NCBI GenBank assembly: GCA_038030265.1
Contig: CM075938.1
Coordinates: 48,911,189 to 48,975,188 of the forward strand
Length of the DNA: 64,000 nt
Origin: Corythucha ciliata
Lineage: Eukaryota > Arthropoda > Insecta > Hemiptera > Tingidae
Direction of reading: 5' to 3'
Below, piece by piece: positions 60,401 to 64,000 of the stretch. Each line of letters opens with the position of its first letter. The stretch's first letter is position 1. Below the pieces are notes generated by a model. It had not been told where the DNA came from. It saw only the letters and a list, made by a program, of their open reading frames with translations, and did not search any database. The position numbers and the translations under genes are program-made.

Positions 60401-62916
60401 TCTGGTAGTTTCCTGTCTTTATTTTCACGAAATTGCAAGTTTCTGTTTTTTTGGTGTTGGCGGAACGCGGGAAACGAGCGGTTTTTTCCCAGTTTTCGCC
60501 TTTAAATGATGTCTTTTTCTCAATTTTATGCAGGAATTGGCGTTTTTTCTCAATTTTAGCAGCAAAGAGATTTTCTCCATTTCAGCCGCGAATGAGCGAT
60601 TTTTTCACTTTTAGCTATGAATTTCGTGCTTTTTCTCTATCCTTTAGCCACGAAAAATTTCTTCCAGGGACCATGACTTCTCAATTGTAGCCACGAATAA
60701 TGGTTTTTTCATTTTTATCCGGGAACTAGCGGTTTTTTCTCAATTTTATCCTCAAATTAGCACTTTTAATTCATCAATTTTAGCCGTGTATTTCCTCTAG
60801 TTAATCCGTAAACGATCGCTTTTTTAATTTCAGCGGCGAATAAGCGTTTTTTCGCAATTTCAGCCATCAATATTTGCGATTTTTCTAACTTGGATGCGCA
60901 AATTTGTTCGTAGGCTTTTTCTAAGAACAGTGAACACGGACCTCGATACGCTACAATCCGGAGTCTTGAGAAATCATCCAAAACCAACGACAAGACGATC
61001 CGTTTTAGACGGACCCAGCGGCGCTGACGGTCCGCCTCCCTCCCGCGCCGCCAATACCTCGATACACTTTTGATAGTGGCCAAACCCAGTAAAATTGGTT
61101 ATTAGAGAGCCCCATTCGTCATGAAATTCGTTTTTGAGAGAATCAAGGCCCGCGAAATTGTTTTTGTAGGGAGTAGGGAGTGAAACCCGCGAAATTAATT
61201 TTTTTAGATGAGAAATTTGCTTTTTAAAGAGCCACACTTGCAAAATTGGGTTTGATGTCGACAAACCTCGCAAAATTGTTTTATTTCGGGAGCCAAACCC
61301 CGCTAAATTGGTACAACTTTTGACGAAAGAACAGGGAGGAAAAGGCCAAATTGTCTGTTAACTGCTCAAATTGGTTTTGCTTCTGGGGTGAAATAGTAAG
61401 TTTTTGTTCTATTACCCGAATTATTCTTCCAATTTTCTCTTTTCATTAAAATGTCTAGCATTTTCATGGAAATTGAAAATTTATTAGAGGAATACGCCGT
61501 ATTTTTTAAACGAATAAAGCACCAGTTTTTTATAGAAATCAATTCCCCCCTTGATATTAGACTGTTTCCGGATTAATAGTGAACGATTCGGGGGACAAAA
61601 CATCAAATTTCGAGGTCTAATATTCAGTTTCTGAAACTTTCGTTCCCGATTTCGTTGAAAAAAGACTAAATTGATTGTTAAGAGTTATCCCCCCCCCTCA
61701 TGTATGTCCGCACCACACTGTCAACTTTCGCAAACCCCTATAGAACAATCCTGGTATTTAACGATAGACTTGAAGAAAAAACTAGTTACTAATTACCCTT
61801 TTAAGAAAAAATAAATTACCCTTAGTTCCTATAGGAAACACTCCCTCCCTCCCGTCATATTTCCTGGCGTCTTTGTTTCCTTCAAAATTGTCCGAACAAC
61901 TAGCCAGAATAAACAAAACTATTCTCCTCATGTTTCGACACAAAACCTTCAACGCTGTTGTCACGGTCACTAATTGTCCTACTACCCTATAATGCCCCTG
62001 TTTTAGTCTCGTTTTTTAAAAATAAAAATTGATCTAAAAACAAAGGCCGAACGCCAACTCTCAAAACTCGCGCTATAATTCGCTTTTTTCTAGGAATTCC
62101 CGAAATTGAAATGCCACCGGTCGAACCGTTCAAAATGGACGATTTATCGCTGGCTCTAACGGGAGGACCGAACGGCTATAAAATTGTTCTGAGAGACATG
62201 GAAATCTACGGTGCCAGTAACTACACAGTTTCAAAATTAAAGTAACGCGTTTGAATTCAAAAATAATTTGGGTTGTTGTCGCTTTGTATTATTTTATTAT
62301 TACTTTTAATTGCCGCAGGCTTAGTCACGACGGGGCTCCTTTCGAAGCTAAAATTAAAATTCCTAAAATGACCATCAACGCACGATACACAAGCTCGGGG
62401 GTTCTTATCATTCTTCCAGCCAGCGGTAATGGATTGTTTCACGCCAATTTAGGTGAGTAGGCACCGGAAAAAACCCATTTTTAACGAAATTTCACAAATT
62501 AAATAATTTTTTTTTTCTAATTTAAAGCTGACATTTTGGCCACCGTCAGAGGCCATGTCACGGAGACGACTAAAAACGGACGCCAGTACCTCAACGTTCA
62601 TACGCTGGATATGGATCTCGTTATTCGCGACGCTAAAATGGCCGTCAAAAAAGTTTTCAACAACAACAGGATACTCAGTAATTACAATTTAATTCAAACC
62701 CCCCCCCCCCACCCAAACAAACACCACCCCTTCTAAATTTATGGATTTTTTTTTTTTTCAGCCGAGGCAACCAATTTATTTTTGAGGGAAAACGGTCAGG
62801 AAGTTTTAAAAATCATGATGCCTCAACTTCGAGTCAAATTAGCCGCCGTTTTCAAGCGAATAGCCAACCAGCTTTTGAGCAACGTGCCTGTAGACACATT
62901 TTACAGCGAAAATTAA
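54175..62916 (+). CDS. Takeout/JHBP-family secreted protein, six exons, complete
   Basis: Exons 54175-54244, 54986-55078, 62094-62241, 62319-62452, 62528-62677 and 62762-62916 join in phase with GT-AG introns into 249 residues, the usual length of takeout-like proteins. The family (JHBP domain, a long curved hydrophobic tube) binds juvenile hormone or other lipids in haemolymph and antennae and is tied to feeding and circadian output. Exon 1 encodes the signal peptide (MWTQVVTVASLYIAAGFS). Exon 2 has the two conserved cysteines, Cys30 and Cys40, in EYIKQCKGSDPKLTECF. Exons 3-5 contain GIPEIEMPPVEPF, IKIPKMTINARY and GNGLFHANLG. The end, NQLLSNVPVDTFYSEN, is typical. Intron 2 is 7 kb and packed with repeats. 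Which ligand it carries cannot be told from sequence. Confidence 0.92.
54457..54489. repeat. Poly-T run of 33 bases
   Basis: An uninterrupted T-run lies in the first intron of the takeout-like gene. It could be the tail of an old retrotransposed copy in reverse, but no flanking element is visible. Confidence 0.85.
55079..57836. other. Takeout-like intron 2, left part
   Basis: The stretch 55079-56740 is mainly unique intronic sequence, with an 11-base C-run near 56171. The stretch 56750-57150 carries the reverse-orientation ~30-bp array (TCAATTTTAGCCGTGAATTA) and resumes at 57530-57710. A transposon-like terminus, CAAGGGCGTAGGCATGG, stands at about 57713, with no partner found. No exon is visible. 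Confidence 0.5.
57837..59704. mobile_element. hAT-like element with CAGGGGCGTAGCCAG ends and ~20-bp array body
   Basis: The left end, CAGGGGCGTAGCCAG, and the right end, CTGGCTACGCCCATG, match at 14 of 15 positions when inverted. The flanks ACTGTCCT (57829-57836) and ACTGGCCG (59705-59712) agree at 6 of 8 bases, a decayed 8-bp duplication. The interior (58020-59560) is a degenerate array of about 20 bp of the type AAACTGACGATTTTACCCCA. The element sits inside intron 2 of the takeout-like gene. No transposase is seen. Confidence 0.7.
59705..62093. repeat. Takeout-like intron 2, right part: array blocks
   Basis: The stretch 59890-60230 has the ~30-bp array in forward orientation. The stretch 60470-60880 has it in reverse, giving a loose inverted arrangement. 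The stretch 61080-61330 has the 'CCGCGAAATTGGTTTTT' family. From 61400 to 62093 the sequence is unique, and the acceptor of exon 3 ends at 62093. No exon is visible. Confidence 0.55.
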
Positions 62917-63175
62917 TTTATAAGAACAAAAAAACAATTTAGCGTATCGTCGGTAGGGAATTTAAATTATGAACATATAATTGCACGAACATTTGAATTT
63001 TTTCTATTTTGTAGCTTTAAACAAATTAACTTATTTTTCATTTTTTGGTGCAATGAAAATGTCCTCGACCAAAACTTTAGTTTACCAAGTTAGCAAATAC
63101 CAAATGATAGTTTTTTTTACGTAGTCTTAAGTTTTTAAAATTGTGTTTATTTCTCCTCTCCATTTTACAATATCG

Positions 63176-63181
63176 AATAAA
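63176..63181 (+). terminator. Candidate poly(A) signal of the takeout-like gene
   Basis: AATAAA lies 260 bases after the takeout-like stop codon, in the 550-bp space between this gene and the converging glycosyltransferase gene. It is the first canonical + strand signal after the stop. Confidence 0.4.
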
Positions 63182-63440
63182 TTATTGTTTTTACGATTTT
63201 TGGCGGTTTTCCCCCAACAGCGCGATAGGTCCTCCTCTAAACTGAGTTGACTAGTGGGAATTTTGATCTCTTTGTGTGTATTCGGAAGCAAGTAGAAAGA
63301 TGAGCCTCGCGCAGGTTCGGATGGAATCGAATCCGGTGCCTGAATGACGTGATCTCGCTGGACCGACGGCATTTTGGCCAAAAAAATGAGTGGATTGAGA
63401 CTTGAGAGGCGTTTGCGAAGAGGTCAAAATGACTGTCATT

Positions 63441-63446
63441 TTTATT
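63441..63446 (-). terminator. Candidate poly(A) signal of the UGT gene
   Basis: On the - strand AATAAA lies 18 bases after the UGT stop codon. Another occurs at 63146-63151 and would give a longer 3' UTR overlapping the takeout-like 3' end. Confidence 0.45.
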
Positions 63447-63463
63447 GCGAGAAACAAGTGTTT

Positions 63464-64000
63464 TTAATCACTCTTTGTTTTTACATTTTTCCCCGTGAGT
63501 CTGCGATATGATCTTAAGATAATTTTCAACAGTATAAAAATGGCTAATTTAAGACAGTACAAAATTATTGAACAAGAAAGTAAAATTACGAAGACGACGT
63601 CAATGTTGTAAAATTGAATCGAGTTGAGATCGCGTCCCGGTGGCAACAAATGCCGAGCTCCACCGTGCCTTATGACGTATTCAACCCAAAACACCGCCGT
63701 GTTCAACGGTGACATAGGACGATCGGTGAACGTCGCCGAGACCTTTTTCGCAGCGTCTTTCACGCTGAAAAAAATAAAAAAAAATCAATCTACGAAAACC
63801 AACAAATAGAGATTCGTAACCCATTTGGCTCACTTTGCGTCGTAAATCATTTTCACGATGACCTCTTTGAGACTTGCATAGGTTATGTCGCCGTAGTTGA
63901 ACATCATTGACATGCCAGTCGTTTGAAGGTGTTTTGAATTGTAGTGCTGATCGCCGTATATTGGGATGCACAGCACTGGGACACCATCGGTGACGGCTTC
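63464..64000 (-). CDS. UDP-glycosyltransferase, C-terminal two exons (partial)
   Basis: The last two exons (63834-64000, running off the window, and 63464-63764) encode about 155 residues. The first begins EAVTDGVPVLCIPIYGDQHY, the second half of the UGT signature that holds the UDP-sugar; the aspartate and glutamine of GDQ contact the sugar. The second has the usual RHGGARHL motif, with the histidine of the Y-V-R-HGGA-HLR segment, then one membrane helix (VVFVILLSCSIILY), and ends with a lysine-rich tail. Insect UGTs of this type sit in the ER membrane facing the lumen and conjugate sugars to toxins, pigments and hormones. The N-terminal acceptor-binding half is outside the window. It converges on the takeout-like gene, 547 bases apart. 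Confidence 0.92.

Noticed and set aside
63127..63381. Open frame of about 80 codons on the - strand between the takeout-like and UGT genes
   Set aside because: No recognised domain, no clear exon borders, and it lies where both 3' UTRs should be. It could be a small gene, but I see nothing to support it.

Overview
This window looks like nuclear DNA from an insect. It has many short introns with GT/AG borders, a takeout/JHBP-family gene (an arthropod family), a membrane UDP-glycosyltransferase and a very heavy load of DNA transposons. A hemipteran is my best guess; a whitefly is possible from the general look of the repeats, but nothing here proves the species.

Four protein-coding loci are supported. 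(1) TRIP12, a HECT-type E3 ubiquitin ligase, runs on the + strand from about 16.4 to 29.2 kb in 25 coding exons. All exon phases join to give about 2040 residues, with ARM repeats, a WWE domain, a glutamine tract and a complete HECT domain with its catalytic cysteine. (2) A three-exon gene for a small, apparently secreted, proline-rich protein of 237 residues lies on the opposite strand inside TRIP12 intron 12 (19.34-20.20 kb), with its own TATA-like box and poly(A) signal. (3) A complete takeout/JHBP-like gene of six exons (54.2-62.9 kb, 249 residues) has a signal-peptide exon far upstream and a 7-kb second intron. (4) The C-terminal end of a UDP-glycosyltransferase (63.46-64.0 kb, - strand) converges on the takeout gene and leaves the window at its right edge.

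The rest is mobile DNA. Several elements can be bounded by inverted ends and target duplications: five hAT-like elements with 8-bp duplications (805-3116, 32422-35473, 37998-42218 with a further one nested at 38336-41824, 43949-44790, 57837-59704, so six counting the nested one), four foldback elements with CAGGGTG ends (three with TA duplications at both ends; one carries a broken mariner-type transposase end), three small hairpin MITEs, a frameshifted non-LTR retrotransposon (47.8-50.7 kb), a remnant of a second one (13.3-13.8 kb) and a broken hAT-transposase-like gene (31.8-32.3 kb).

The most unusual feature is that much of the non-genic DNA consists of degenerate short tandem units of about 20 or about 30 bp. 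For at least three arrays the sequence shows that the array is the body of a bounded hAT-like element. Between 35.7 and 44.9 kb, three CAGGGTG foldback elements sit end to end, and the last holds a hAT-like element that itself holds an array-bodied hAT-like element. The regions 3.1-4.9, 9.8-13.3, 15.8-16.4 and 52.5-54.2 kb are mostly unique sequence without recognisable genes; two of them hold candidate upstream non-coding exons for TRIP12.
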